64,000 nt of DNA from Progne subis subis. Lineage: Eukaryota > Chordata > Aves > Passeriformes > Hirundinidae. The stretch covers positions 16,984 through 80,983 of the forward strand of contig JAKJHU010001324.1 in assembly GCA_022316685.1 (NCBI GenBank), written 5' to 3'. Positions 1 through 14,770 of this stretch are shown here, one piece after another; within the stretch, counting starts at the first letter, position 1, and every line of letters starts with the position of its first letter. The position numbers and the translations under genes were made by a program. The notes below the pieces were generated by a model, which worked only from the letters and a program-made list of their open reading frames with translations, ran no database searches and was not told the DNA's origin.

Positions 1-1743
1 GACCATTTAGATTACAGGAGAATGGTGGGCAACTGAGCAACTGGTGTTGATTAAGTCTGAAAGAATTATTCAATCCTGAAGGGAAACAGAGCATGGCCTT
101 GCCAGAGTGTTTCAGTGCTGCAGGTGGTTTTCCTTCTGAAATCAGAAGGTAGTCTGCCTGGGGGTCACTGAGGCAATGACAAGGGAAAAGAAGCAACAGC
201 AGTGTGGGGCTTTGTTTTGTGTGTTGAAGGAGAGGTCAGATCAAGCCAGAGGAGGTAGAACTTTGAATGAGAAAAATGCTGGACTCAATCAAAGGAGTCC
301 AGGCCGACTCAGCAGTGCCACTGTTGGGCTGTTCATACAAAATCATCATTTAGCTATATCAAGGCTGGAAAACAAATGGGCATCAGAGACTACTGAATAA
401 TTCTGTTTCCTTCTCAGGTTCAAGAAAATTAGTGACTGGGGTTGCATACCTGACTGGAAGTAATCAAGTTAGTGCCACTTAATGAGTTATTATTAATGAG
501 TTTTGATTGCACTAGCTGCCACACATAAACTCTCACCTTGTTGCAAATGAAAAATATGTTGCCTACACATCAGGTATTTGGTTTCTTGCTTGTCCCTGTC
601 CCACACGCTTAAGTTTAAAACTAATAGGGATGTGTTACTTCTGAAGACTAAGATTACATGACTTTCCATTGAGCCTTCTCCTGATGCAGGATGAAAGAGT
701 CCCTCTTTAAAAGAAATAGCATAGTTGCTGAGAACAAGGGACTCAGGCAATGCAACCCAGCCCGAGAGAGCTTCCTATAAGCCAGCCAGAGATAGTTTAA
801 AGGTTTATAAAAAATGGTCCCTTAACCAAATTCAAAGGTTGCTAAATGTATGTAAGAAGAAACAAGCTGACTTCAAGAAGAACACATTGTATTTTCAGAC
901 TGTACAATTTCAGGGACTGAACTCTACAACTGAGCATTAGTGCCATTAAAAGAATTTGGAACATTCAGTTTGTGCCCTGAAGGGTGCAATGACACCCAAT
1001 GTTCTTCTGAGTTTTGAAATAAATTTGACATAGGAGATCACTGAACCAGAGAAACAGTCCAAAAAGAACCCCTCCAAAACATTCGAGTCCCTTTTTACAA
1101 AGTTACCTTTCCTCACACTGCTCCCATCCTTCAGTATTGCAAGCACACAAAATGCACACATCCACCCTCCCCTCCTGTGCAGGTCATTGTTGCAAGCTCA
1201 GGGAGTAGTAGTGTTGTGATATACCTGAAACCCCAGGAAAGAATTGGGTTTGGTACCATATTTTTAAGAACATGAAAAGATGTAGGAATTAAGTCTGTTT
1301 TGGTTGTAACTTCAGTAATAACTTGTCATTTTCCTTCAAACATCCATTATTTCCAGAGGAGCAAAGAAAAAATGCTTAAAACATTAGAAGTGTTTAAAAG
1401 GGAAGGGATGTGTTTAACTGAGAGCTATGTTTGGAAAACTGTAAGGTTTTAGCAATCTCACACAAAACCAATCATGATTCTCTTTTGATTGAAAATAAAT
1501 AAAATATATTTGCATTTCATCAACAAAAATTCTCCCCTGAATAAAAAGAAGATAAAGTCTTCTCAATGAAAAAAGGCCTTATTTTTGTTTTCCAACATAA
1601 CTAATTTCCTGATCAATAAACAAAGTTAACACAAATTTATTATTCAACTTTAAGCTAGTTACATTCCAAGTTGAGTTCTTAGTTTTGAATTCCCCCTGTA
1701 AAATGTGTCAAACAACAAGAAAGGATAGAGTCACAGAGTCACC

Positions 1744-1827
1744 TTTTTTGTTGTTGTTGTTGGGGTTTTTTTGTTTTGTTTTGGTTTGGTTTGGTTTAGT
1801 TTTTTGTTTGTTTGGTTGGGTTTTTTT
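1744..1827. repeat. T/G-rich simple repeat
   Basis: TTG triplets followed by interrupted TTTTG and GGTTT units. This low-complexity type recurs through the window (compare 16767-16827, and 12243-12448 on the other strand). Confidence 0.85.
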
Positions 1828-4800
1828 AGGAAATGCTTCTTGAAAGATCTTTCTGGGCTAGACTTTGAAGTTTGACTGTCCATTTTCAGCCAGTAATGCC
1901 CATGATATAGTAGTATCAGAGATTCCTAGAAAACAATATGATACATAGAAAGAAATTTCAGCTTTCAGGGAAAGACAATGATTTTTAATTTGTTAAACCA
2001 AGGTGCAATTACTCCTCTCAGTAAACACTCAGTCTTGTCTGCTGTCCTAGAATCCTGGCTACCACCTTTCATGAAAAAGGTGGTTCTTTTCTACATAACT
2101 TAGGATTCATAATCATAATATCTTATTAAACCAGGCCTTGCTGGTTCAGAAAAAAAAGAATAAGCTTGCCTTAGAGGATGAGAAAATATATCCTCTGTAA
2201 CTGTAGTTATAGGGAAAATGTGCTGGAGTAAACTTCATCCTCTAGATACTTCTTTAATCACAGAATGTAGCAGAGGGATGCTGCTGTCTTCAGAAGTTAC
2301 TGGCAGAGTAGCAGTAGGTTGTCCAACTCAGGAAATGGGTGTGTGGTGGCCATTTATTGGATCACCAGACCAGTAACCCTGCAGTTCCCCAGTCAGTGCT
2401 CCTTGGCTGAGTTCTGCTCCTTTAACACATGCAAGCAAGTTTTAATGGAATCAGCTAATTTTGTGTAATAATATTAACTGAAGCTGATGACGAAAAGGGC
2501 TGAGATTCTCTAAAAACAGCTCTAGAACTCCTCCAGCACTGCTTTTTTATAAGTGAGGTTCAGCTGGCCAAGTCCTGAGGAAATCAGGATGCTGTGTCTG
2601 AGCTGTGTTCCGAGAGCTTGTGGAAATGGGAGAACAGACTTAAATTAGAGCTCAGAAGGTGTCTTCTTACACTCAGAAGACACAGTAGAGCTTGGACAGA
2701 CTTGTCCCCTGAGAAAGTTTGGTCCTCTGGTTTAGACTGCTATCCTCTGGTCTGCTTTTTAAGAATCACAGGGGATACACGTTTTCAGCCTTCACAGTGG
2801 CATATAACATGGGCTGTGATGCAGCAGTGGACAGTTTATTGGATTTTTTTTTTTTTTTTTTTTCTTTCCCCTAGGAACCTGTTTTTTAAGCTGATTTGAG
2901 ACCTGGATTTTGCTATAACAGAAATTCTTTACTAATTTGATCTCCTGCTCCATTAGCCAGGGCAGTGATCCCTTAACAAGAAGGGCATAAAAAGTGTTCT
3001 TTGAACACTTCTACCTCTTCCTGCATTTGTAAATTCTGGGCAGCCACAGCAGTGCAAACAAGCCAACATTAAGCAATCAGGCCACCTTAGCAAGACACCT
3101 ACACGGCTCTCTGCTTCAATAATGTCTTCAAATATAGATAGGCCTGACAATTTTTCAAATAATGATTTTTCACATCTTTCCTCTAGATACTCCCTTTCTC
3201 CTCTGTGTTGCTGTTGGGAGGTGGGGGTTTTTGTTTGTTGGTTTTTTGTTTGTTTTTCTGTTTGTTTTTCATTCTTAATTCTCCCTCCCTTTAAATTTGT
3301 TTTCATGTCTTTCATGACAGATCCTGAACTATAATTCTTCATATTGTCTCACTACCCCTCACTGCTTCACTCAGTTACTCCTTTTTCTCTTGCACATCCT
3401 TATCTCTGCTGGAAATCCCACAGAGAGGCTTCACAACTCACCTGTGCCCATCTGCCTCAGACCTTGCATCTTCCTGTCTAAATTATTCACCTCTCCAATT
3501 CACAAACCTTAACAACTTTTCCTAATCTCAGCATATACAATCTCTATACCCTGCTTTTATTATTTTCAAAGACCATATTTCCAAGGGATAATTGAAACAG
3601 TGTTACTGACCCCCACTCCATTTTATGTGCTTTTCCTTTCTTACAGCTTTCTCAGCTGCTTTTTCTGCCTAACTGCACCCATAACTGTCCCACTAACCTC
3701 ACAACAAAGCAGCCTTGCACTCATTCTACATTTTTATTCTTTTCCATAATTAATGCATCAAAATATACTTTGGATTCTCTGATTTTAAAAAACTTTCCAC
3801 CTGTCCCTTCTCTGCCCTTGCTTCTTTACTTTCCATCTCAACTCCCTGAATGAAACTTCGCTTTCTCTGTGAGGCTTACTATTTTGAGCATAGTGACTCT
3901 CATTGTATCTTCTCCTGGGGATAGTATTTGACTGTATTAGTCTCTTGGTTATCATCCTATACTTTGACTTTATAGCTTGTTTGTAGCAGAGCCCATCTTT
4001 TCATTTCGAGTTTGCAAAAACAACTGAGCACAACTTGTTCCCTTCCTTGTCTGGAGCTGCATACATAATAAATAATGACAGGATGAATTCAGTACTTGAG
4101 CACTGCCATCCACTGGCTGTCTTAACATGAAATTCCACATTGACCAAAATTTTGAAGTATTTCTTTTGTTACTGACTGGAATGTAAGTTCTGTATTTCAG
4201 AGTAATGGAAGCATCGGAATTCTGTATGTTCTAGCCCTTTCAAATGTAAGACATATGTCTTTTGCTTTGTATTGTTCTTTACAAAGTGAAATATGGAGGC
4301 TGGTTGAAGAATCAGGGGATCTAAACTGCTATGTATAATTAATCGACTTACATTACCTGAATGATGTGTATACTTTGTAATATATGTTTCTTATGTTTAT
4401 AAAACCCACAGTATTTAAGTATGTATAGAGATGCAAAAGGGAAATAGGATAACTTGAGACTAACCTAAAATTTGTGTACTTCCCCTGTCATCTTCCTCCT
4501 CATTTAGCAAGGTCCTGAATCAGAATTGTTTCCTTATTTTAATATTAAATGGGTTTCCTTTCCATAAGAACATTCAGTTTGTGGTTGAACACATACATAA
4601 GGACTTTTGTGACTTTTATTTTTTAATCCTTGCTATTTTGTCTTTTTAAACTTTCCTCTCTTTTAGTCCCTTTTTTTTTTTTTTCCCCACGTAATTTCTG
4701 TGACACAGCCAAGCTTATTATAATTAGGCTGAGTGATAAATGATTAATATTCCATGGTGAGAACAACTTGCCTTTTACATTTCCTGATGTGCTCCCCTCC

Positions 4801-6360
4801 TAAACAGTGGAACGAATATTTACCTTCTTAGTACAAAAGTCCATCTGTGACAAGAACTGTGAAAATCTATCAAGTTGTGAGGTCAAATACATTTTATATG
4901 TAAATGTGTTTCCAGAAAAGTTTGAAAGGAAGAATAGAGAGGGAAAAAAGGGGGGAAATGTGTGCTTTTTCAGTAATTATATTGTTTATCCAATTTACTG
5001 CCATGTGCTGAAATATTACCCAAAATTCTAGGAAATGAAGTGGATTATGAGTTCAAGGATGGGGCACTAATTGAATTTTTCATTGAAATGACTCATCTAA
5101 GCAATGCAGTCACCTGGATTGGCTTCCTGAATGTAAAAATCTTTACAAATGTTATCCTGGTACAAGTACCATACTAAAAGCTTGAATCTTCTCCCTCTAA
5201 AAAAACGTTTATCTGTCAGATTTGCTGGGAGGGGGATACTATTCCCAAGAAAAATGTATTTTTTTTTAATAATAAAGCAAGATGAATTGATCTTTTTCCA
5301 ACCCATTTTGTCTCAAAAGAAAACTAGTCACACTTGGCACGAAGCTTACTGAGTATTTCAAGATACAGATCTTAACTGAGTCATAGACCTTACACTAACC
5401 CTCTCTAAAGGTAGGATTTTTTCTTACCTTGACACTCTACATCAAAAAACAGCTATAATTAAACAAAATATCAGTTACAAAAATTATATAAGCTGAAAAA
5501 AAGGAGTGTTCATTTATGACTTCACGTTGGACATCTGCTCTAATTTCACTCATTATTACGAAAACCCTTATTCTTTTGTGTTCACACTTTTATTTTTAAG
5601 GGCAATATCTATTGGTCTTTGCCTCATTAAAAAACACCATTCACTGTGGTATTCTGACAAGAGTGATCCTTTATTTTAGGTATACATTTGAACCATAAAC
5701 ACCAATTTGGCCATGAAATTTGGAGCCCTCTTGGCTAAAAAACCCAACCAAACAAAAAAAAGATACAAATTTCTCCTACTTAGAAGTGACTAGAAGATGG
5801 AACATTCAAATACTTTTGGCATCTTACAAATAAACAGAGATTTGCATCTGACTTCCACTGTGCATGGAACCTGGGGTCCACGCATACTTGAAAAGCATGA
5901 CTCACTAACAGAGAACACACACTTCACATAAGAGTGAGAGGGGACAAAAAAAGGTCTTTTCTTAGAATTTTTTCTTTTAGTTAAGAGGGTATTTGAAATA
6001 ACCTTTTCTCTCTCTAATGTATTCTTTTCTCCTAGCTGGTAAATCTTTTCTCTAAAAGCCTAAAAGATCCTAACTGTAAATGAATGGAATCTCTTTCTTA
6101 AAATCATGAAGGAGCATAAATTAAATTTGTATTGTTTCTCTTGAAAATAACCTAAGAGCCAGAAAAGTGTTCTCCTTAGTGTTTTAGTACACCAGTGTTG
6201 GCTATTATCATCATTCTGTCAAAGCTAATAGAGTGCATAAACATGTCAAGCACACCTATATGATATCCTTCAAAAAGCTGCAGGAACAAGTATAATCTTC
6301 ATTAAAGAAATAAACAAATTTCCATTACTTCACTGGCATAAGTGATTACAGCGTGATTTA

Positions 6361-6404
6361 AAAAAAAAAAAAAAAAACCAAAAAACAAACCAAAAAAAAC
6401 CCCC
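6361..6404. repeat. A-rich simple repeat next to the shared exon
   Basis: A run of about 17 A followed by CAAAA/CCAAA-type units and a short C run. It lies about 65 bp into the intron beyond the donor of the shared PDE4D exon. On the minus strand it is a G/T-rich tract shortly downstream of the donor. Confidence 0.85.
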
Positions 6405-6468
6405 ACCTTGTGGCTGCAAAAGTCTTGATGGACAAATTATAGACTAGAAGTATTTTATAAGGTACTTA

Positions 6469-6705
<237 letters not shown>

Positions 6706-6860
6706 TTAAGAATTTTAAAATTTAATGGACACTCTTCTGACAAATTATCATCGTTAATAGTAATGATATTGATAGTAATGGAGAAATAGACCAGGTTACA
6801 TCCACTGCTACAAAAAACCACAAGTCCCACAAGAGAGATATTTCAAAATCACTGATAAAC

Positions 6861-6886
6861 AACAACAACAACAACAACAGCAACAA
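6861..6886. repeat. (CAA)n microsatellite
   Basis: Roughly eight CAA/CAG units, about 200 bp upstream (on the minus strand) of the shared PDE4D exon. It accounts for the poly-Leu and poly-Cys frames seen on the minus strand there. Confidence 0.85.
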
Positions 6887-9685
6887 AAAACACCTCCTAA
6901 AAAAACCCAAAACCCAAGCCTGAAGGAAAAGAAAATTGGCAGAGACAAATCCCATGCTATTAGAAACAAAGGAAGCTTTTTACTCCTCTGCATGTGTAGT
7001 ATCCATGATCTCTATACCCCAGGAAGCATGATGTTTCATTATTTATTTCTTCAGGTCCCATGCCTCCTGAGCTGGACACCAATTATCATGTCTCCAACTG
7101 CTAAGGCAGCTGAGGGCTTTTTTTGCTATTGAGTACCCAATCCCAATACTTTGTTACTACAAAAATATTTCAAGTTCATACTTTATCTTGTCCCAGTAAA
7201 GAAAAGTGCTGGAGTGGCATTAGGCATATGTGTGTGCTTGAGCACATCAGCCTGCATTAGATTTGCTGTTTTACAGACAGATGGAAGCAATGTGTCCTTT
7301 CTTAATGGCCAAGCAGCAGAACTCCTGTAGCCTTTTGTGTCTTGGAACCACAGATTCAGTACTTTTGGTTGTTGTGTTTGGTATGAGGAGTGGAAAAGAG
7401 GCTTATCAATCCTAGAGAACACTTTTCTTGTGAGAGGCTGAGGGATGAGTGAACAGAAAGGAAGAGAAGGAGAGAGTAGATGCTGTTTTACATAGACAGT
7501 TACGTTTCCACAAAGGGCTTTGAAAATCAGTGTAAAGACCTTGAAGGGGAGTCTGCAAACAATTAAACAGGGTGAGTGGAGAGGACAGGAAGTGTTCATG
7601 GCAACCTGTGTTGCTTGACAGCCCAACAGCTGCATTTGTTACAATGTGGAGGCTTTTTGCAGCATGTGGCTTCACGTTTGGATATCTTGTGGTACACAGT
7701 CTGAGAGATTACAAATGTGTGCGTTAGCAAGACTCAGTCTGTAGGCTAATTTGCCATACTAATGGAGACAATGGACACTGCTAAAAGTATTTAAGAGCAA
7801 GAGACAAACAGAGGACCTTTCACATGATTTCTTAAACACAAATAAGAGCTAGCACCATACTATTAATTTTTACTGAACACATATAAAGTACTCATTTTTA
7901 AAATGGTGTTCATTTGAAGGACACCCACCCATTACAGCTAATGACAGCAGAAAAGATGCGGTGCAAGTCAGCTGTTGATTAGACTTTGGCCTAGCACAAG
8001 TATCACAGCTGTACACGCTACTCTGTACCACCTTGTTTTACCTCCCATTGACCTGAGGTTGCCACTTCAGTACTTTGCTGAAGTGACAGCATCCCAATGA
8101 CCTTTTCTTTTTCCCCTTTATTAAATGAACAAATCAAAGAAACATATATTTCTTATTTTGACACAGATGTGCACTGGCTGGCAGAGGATAGATTTTTGCT
8201 TAGTGATTTACTTCATAGTTTATTTTTTCCTTTGCACATATTTCTGGAAATGCAAGCTCCAGAATTCAGACTACTAGTGCCACATTCAGACTATATTATT
8301 TTCTTTGTATTCACCACTTGCAGTTTGAATGTAGAAAAGCAAATGTAGTTGGCTTGTTTGTTTCTCTTTTTTTAAAAAAATAAATGCAGAAAATATTTTA
8401 AAACTTCAGGAGAGCATAGCATTTTGTTTCTGTTTTCATTGTAGTTTCAGAACAATTAGCTGTCAGTAAATCCAAACATATATGCTTCTTCCCAGGACTC
8501 ATTTAATTTGATTAAGCCTGTATGCTTTCCTCTATGTCTTTAAATGTCCTACTGTTTCATCAACTTCAAACTAAGAAAGCTTAAACCATAAGATATCAAG
8601 TGAGACCTCTGCCACCAACTTTCTAGATGATCTTGGACTGTGCATAGCTCCTCTTTGCCTTTTATTTTCCCTGTTTGTTGCATCTTGGTGATGACTGTGA
8701 GATCTGCTCTCAAACAGCATTTGAGAATGTATTGAGAATGTAAAGATACTCCGAATGCTACAATAAAATATCATTTGCAACTTGTGGTGTCACTCATTCA
8801 TAACCACATTACCATTTTTACTAATGACTACTATTACTTGTTATCAATCAATTTCTTTTTAGTTTGAATTCCTAAATATTGCCGGAGCACAGAATAATCA
8901 CAATACTAATGAAGGATTTATCTCATCATATCCATATTTCCTAATATTTACATTTCATTGCCTGAATAACTTTTTTCCCCTTCAAACAGCTTCAATAAAA
9001 CAGAGACTCCTAAGCAATACATGGTCTGCATATTTTGTTTTTCTATTGAGGGCAGGAGGGTAGATAATGCCTGTAATTTTAGGTGAAACAGAAGACTGTT
9101 CTCAGTAAGACTAATTTCTGCCTTGGCAGTATCATTTCAAATCTATAAATAAGCTTGCCTGGGAAATTTAAAACAAAAGTTAAAAGATGGGTACAAATAA
9201 ATTAAGATTATTTTAAGTCCCCTTCACAGGATAAAAATTTTTAATGAAGAGTTAGTATTAAATTGATTTCTTTAACAGTGGACTTAAATATTCAGCTGAA
9301 TCAAAAGCATTTAGTTGTATTAAATTAATGTGGTTTTATTTGTAGTTTTGTTTTATTTTCTTCATCCCCCTTTTGTGGACATTATATGAATATTATATTA
9401 CCAGTTTATTTCTTCCAGTCAGAAACTAAGGCAGGCTTCTGTGGATGATTTCACTGTCAGATTGCAACATTCTGAATTTTTAAAATCTAGAAGTCTGTTA
9501 GATAGAACTGCAGTTTCACCAGCTGGGAGAGTTTTAGCTTGCATCACCAGGTAATCACAAGTTTGTGCAAGACGTCGCTGTTGGGACAGAAATTTTATCC
9601 TGTTGTACTTCGTGGTGACCGCTAGATGGGTGTAAAAAGTAAAAAACGGGATCCAAATATATCAACTGGATTTGCTTCGCGCTGC

Positions 9686-9757
9686 TTTTTTTTAAAAAAA
9701 AAAAAAAAAAACCAAAAAAAAAAAAAAAAAAAAAAAAAACCAAAAAAAAACCCCCCA
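9686..9757. repeat. T/A-rich low-complexity tract with long A runs
   Basis: A short T run flows into two long A runs separated by CC, ending in a C run. The poly-Phe frame on the minus strand here is an artefact of this tract. Confidence 0.9.
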
Positions 9758-12230
9758 CTTTTCTGAAAATATGCGAAGAAAAAAAAAGTTCAGCTCTGCA
9801 GTCAAAGGGGAGTGTGAATACAGAATTGTTTTTTCACCAATGTTTATATTAAAAAGTTTCTGAAATGTTACAGTAAAGTGTCTTATTTAGATCTTTCTGA
9901 GACATTTGCCAACATTTTCAGATACAAGAGCTTGTAGAACTCTAAATCAAAAGAAGAGTTATTTCAATGAAAATCATATAAATTATTACTTTGTCTGAAT
10001 CACAAGTCTTATTTTTACGAATCTGTACTTGTGACTACACTATATCAAAAGAAGAGAGAACCAAAATGGAGAATTGAACACTTTCACACCAGTTCTTTGC
10101 TCTTTGTTGTTGGATACACTGAAAAAGATCAAAAGTTTAAGACACAAAATAGGATAGGCTCTTTAACTTGCCTGAACAGAAATTGTAAAAAGTCAGCTGT
10201 GCTTGCCTCATATTTGTCTTTTTAGTCCCAATAAGTTTTAAGCCACAGCAAGAATATGCTGTGAATTAGAAAGAACAGAGAAACACAACATCTTCATGGA
10301 AGTTGTTACTAAAGCGGAAAGGAGCTCTCTTGCTTTCATTTCACAGGCAGTAAGTGGCAATTTAAAGACAGCGTTTTACACCATTGCTCTGCAGCCAGCT
10401 CTAGGCACTTTGCATAATGCATTCAAACTGAAACTGCCTTTGGTGACAGGAGCGTTTGGCACAGACATCACAGAATTTTATAGGTTCAAAGAGCTTTGCT
10501 GCAGCTCTTGAGATGCCAAAGCCCTGAAAAGTCAATGATAATTCAGCAACTTTTGTGTCTACATTTTGACAAAATGCTTGAAGGCATTAATGGATAGCAT
10601 AAAGATAAATGAGCCTGCCTTATTCAGTGTCCAATGTTGACAAACTTGACATGAGACGAAATTCAGAGTTTTCTTCCTTGTTTGGCTATTCATCTTTTTT
10701 GCACTTCTTGCTCACTTTCTGTCATCCAGGCTCTCTACTAAGATGGGGCCAAAACTGAGTGATTTGTAAATGCTCATGGCTGATCTTCCCTGTGGTCCTA
10801 ATACAACAAGTACAAATAACATCACAAAGCAAACTTTAGGAAGATTATTAGAGATTTGCTTCAGACAGTACTAGGACTCTGTGGCAAGAACAGGAGAGGC
10901 TCTGGATCCTGAATCTTAGGATCACTTCTTCATTGTCAATGACTGCAGAGCTTCTTTGCATATTAAAAGAAACTGTGGACTTCCTTTTGAGCTCCTAAAA
11001 AATGGTTTCCCACTCTGCAAGGCTGCTAAAAAGAAAAATGTGGAGGCCTGTGTATAAAATATAGACTTTAGTTACATAAGGAATAATGGCATCATAATTA
11101 TTATACCCAAGAGTTTATTATTAAGGCTGCATAGAAAATCTTAGTGTTGGTTTTCATTAATACTGAGAATTTAGCATTAATCCTGCAGGATTTTGGTGTG
11201 TTTATTTTCTTTAGGTTTTGTGTGGTTTTTATTTTTAGAGAAATATGCAATAGTAGGAGAAAGAAAGAAATAAATTTCCCCCTAAAATGAAGAACTTACT
11301 AGACTTTTTAAGAATACAAATTGTGCTCCTGTTATTCCCCTTTAAGTATCTTCCCACTTTCATCTTGGAAACTACAGGGAGGGAGAGCCAAATTAATCAA
11401 ACCTCTTCGGGAAATCTTATCTTTTAAGGCCATCTTTAGCATTACAGAGGGACAGGCAAGTTCTAGAGGAACAATTTTTTCCTCCATCAAAGGAGTCCAT
11501 TGTCCTAGTGTCAAGCAATCTCTCCAGCCATCTGTGCTATGACCTATATACACATCTCAGTATCCTCACTTCCAAGAAGCTACGTCCTGTTTTTTCACCT
11601 GGTAGCACAATCCCAATATGAAATAGGTGCATTTGGTATAGCAGCTGTAATTCACTGAAATTATCACAGTAGACTTGCCCTGCAGCAACTCCCTTTGAGT
11701 AGGATCTAATTTAGAGTAAAAGCAAGGTAATGAAACTATAAAGTTCCAAGGAAAGAGTAAACTATTTATTGTTTGCGCCCTAGGACAGGAGCCCATCTCT
11801 GGGGAAGGAGGCTTTAGCAACTGGAGAAAGGGAAGGATTGGCTGCTGCTTTCAAAAGCAGAATCTGAATTTATTGCTTGGATTTTTTCAGATTTAAATAA
11901 GCAATAATAAGCTTGGGTCACCACAGATGACATGCACCATGAATATGGAAGATTGTAGAGAAAGGACACAGTGTGCCTATATCTAAGATTGCTTGTAGCT
12001 CTTTGTGATTTCACTTGGGCCTTTTTATTGCTTATTAATAAACTAAGCAATAAATTGTGACAACAGCTGATTTGGGTGTCCCTTGTTTTAGTCAGGCATT
12101 GTTATGCCTAAGTAAGAGATGAAACTTTAGAATTTTTTTATCATAAAGAAATAATTTGTCACTAGTCTGCTCCTGCCACAGGTTCCCAGAAGATTTTAGA
12201 GGCTGAAGAGGCTAACTTACAGGATCAGGA

Positions 12231-12242
12231 GGGGGGGGGGGG
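12231..12242. repeat. G12 homopolymer
   Basis: Twelve consecutive G, directly followed by the A/C-rich tract at 12243. Such runs are error-prone in sequencing. Confidence 0.9.
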
Positions 12243-12448
12243 AAAAAAAAAAACCACAACCAAAAAAAACCAACCAACCAACCAACTAACAAAAAAAAAA
12301 AAAAAAAACAACCCCAAAAAACAACAACAAAAAACAACAAACAAACAAAACCCAAACCAAACCAAAACAACCCCCCCCAAAACAAAACAAAACAAACCCA
12401 AAAAACAAACAAACAAAAAAACCCACAAACCCACACAACCAAAAAACC
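12243..12448. repeat. A/C-rich low-complexity tract (about 200 bp)
   Basis: Mixed CAAA, CCAA, CAACC and A-run units. It begins right after a G12 run, so the two form one composite purine-rich to A/C-rich block. Overlapping minus-strand frames of 76 and 101 residues rich in Phe, Val, Trp and Gly are products of this tract and not genes. Confidence 0.9.
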
Positions 12449-14099
12449 TCAGTAAAATGTGGGAAGAAAAGGAAATGAAATATTTGTATTGATATTTCAG
12501 AAGGAATATAAACCTACTCTCTCCATTCAAAGAAAAAAATGCTTATATGTGAACAGATACTTTTATTTTCTTTGTAGCAAAGTTAAGAAAAATGTTTGCC
12601 TTCCATTACTCAAAATGTTTCCAGTCAATTGTAACCAAACTGTATTAAAAGGAACATATGATCTGAATCTGAATTTTCATGTACAACTGTAGAATTCAAG
12701 CCAACTATCTGGTTTTGGCTTTGAGTTTCCAGTTCAGCAATTTAGAAAGCAAGCCCTATGATTAACTTCATATTTAGAAGTGGTGTGGATAGATTTTCCA
12801 GTATCAAAATTCGAAGCAAAAAAATAAAATGTGACATTTCATGATTTTTTTAGCAGTAGAACTTGGCTTTTCCTCTTGGCATAACCGGTTTTAGAAACAT
12901 TTGAGTGTAGAAGGCTTAATATTAGATCTAAAATTACTAGACTTAGTGTATAAAAGCACAGGAAATAGACAAATAGAAGATGTGTAGGACGAAAATGAAA
13001 ACAATGAAGCAGACTGGTTTGTATGAACAGGTCAACTCAAACATGTTAATAAGGGAACTCTGACAACCTATTTATCTCCTGTGACATGTTCTTCTAGCAG
13101 GCATCTCATGAAATACAATCTCTCAAAAGAAACTGCTTCATGTTTTGTTATGAAGTTTCCAAGCAAGGAGTTTCCTGTGATGACTCTTCACTTTCCTTGG
13201 TACTTTAGATTTGAACAGTTTCCTGGCACAACTGAGGATGCGCTTTCCACAGTGTCACATCATTATTCTTAATTATACCTCAGTGGTCTATCCATTTGGC
13301 ATGAAACAAGATTTTTAAGGCAGCTGCTAAATCAAATTGCCTGTTGTGCTCAGCCATACTGGGATTTCTTTTGTAATTCCTTTCATTTTTTCATCAGAGA
13401 GAATATCATCCCTCACCTGGCAAGTTTCATTCTCTAAACTTGGTCTTTGGAGTGAACTTCTTTCTACTAATGTGATGTTCAAATAGAATGCCAGATTCCA
13501 GATCCTGTCACATGGATTTGATGTTTTGCTATTTCTTTGAAGCTGAAATTGTTGTCTTATTTTAGTATAACAACAATTAAAACAAGAACCAAAAGAGAAA
13601 TGAAATGAAAACTAATTTCCAAGAAATGTAACCTGTTCATGATTTTGCTAGATTTAAGTTCAGTTTGTATGGTTCTTCTGATCTAATAGACCTAATGGGA
13701 CTAATATTCATTCTTTTAGATAACAACAACAAAAAAAAAAGCCACCAAGACTTTGACATAACTCTTTTCCCCAGTGTTTCTGCTGAATCTTCGGCAGCTT
13801 GAGATATGAATGAGAAAATCTGCAGAAAATGTTAAAGAATTAGAAGTATTTTGGGCAATCTGAGAAAAAGAATGTTGAAAAACAGAAGCTCTTAATCCAG
13901 ACAGGAGAAAGACTAGGCACCTGAGGTGCTCCAGGTACCCCACAAGCCTGCTGATCCCTGCCACCCCCATGTACCTTTGCTGCAAGTACACTTCAACTGC
14001 ATTTCTAGGAGTGCAGTCCCAGCTGGACTGATGGTTCTTTATTCTATTACTGTCTTTATTTGATTGCAGTCTATCTGTCACCATTCACTTAAAACATAC

Positions 14100-14770
14100 T
14101 ATAATCCTATGGATTTACAATTCTATGATCCCTAGGGATGCAGCATCTACAGCTTTCCTGGTCAACCTGTTCCAGTGGCTCACCATCCTCACAGTAAATT
14201 TTTGTTGTTGTTGTTGTTGTTGTTTTTTGTTTGTTTTTTTTTTTCCCCTGATACCTAATCCAAACCTACTTGCTTTCACGTTGAAGGCATTTCCCTTTGT
14301 CCTGTCACTACATGCTCTTGTGAATGGTCCCTCTCCATCCCTCCTGTAAACCCTCTTTGGGTACTTGAAGATTAAAATTAGGTCATCCCAAAGCCCTCAC
14401 ATTTCCAGGCTGCATAGATCTGACTCTAATTTTCCTACTATGAAAGGGTGCTCTATCTCTCTGATCACCTTTGTGGCCTCTTCTGGGCTTGTTTTAGCAG
14501 GTCCATGTCCTCCCTGTGCTGTGACCCCAGAGCTGGTGCAGCTCTGCAGGTGGGGTCTCACCAGAGCAGAGCAGAGGGGCAGAATCCCCTCCCTGGCCCT
14601 GCTGCCCACACTGCTCTGGATGCAGCCCAGGACACGTTTGGCTCTCTGGGCTGGGAGTGCCATGGCTGGGGTATGTCCTGATCCAAGCCCCGCGCCTTGG
14701 TCTTACTAAACTTCATAAGAGTCCCCTGCACCCACTTCTTGAGCCCCTTTAGGTTCCTCTGGACAGCATA
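14100..14770 (-). mobile_element. CR1 LINE fragment, 3' part, sense on minus strand
   Basis: Read on the minus strand, this ends in the usual CR1 3' region: text equivalent to 'acaagagcatgtagtgacag', then the segment on the poorer-quality 'vain attempt' frame shared with the copy at 61.9-62.9 kb, then an ATTCTATGAT-like tail. The plus-strand text includes 'gatgcagcccaggacacgtttggc', a standard CR1 reverse-complement motif. A (TTG)n expansion at about 14201-14224 interrupts it. Only the region around the 3' end of ORF2 and the 3' UTR remains. The short frames over it on both strands are not functional genes. Boundaries are approximate. Confidence 0.88.

Noticed and set aside
12212..12530. Overlapping minus-strand ORFs of 76 and 101 residues rich in Phe, Val, Trp and Gly
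   Set aside because: Generated by the A/C-rich low-complexity tract at 12243-12448.
14365..14709. ORFs of 77-114 codons on both strands
   Set aside because: Explained by the CR1 fragment; GC-rich CR1 3' sequence has few stops.
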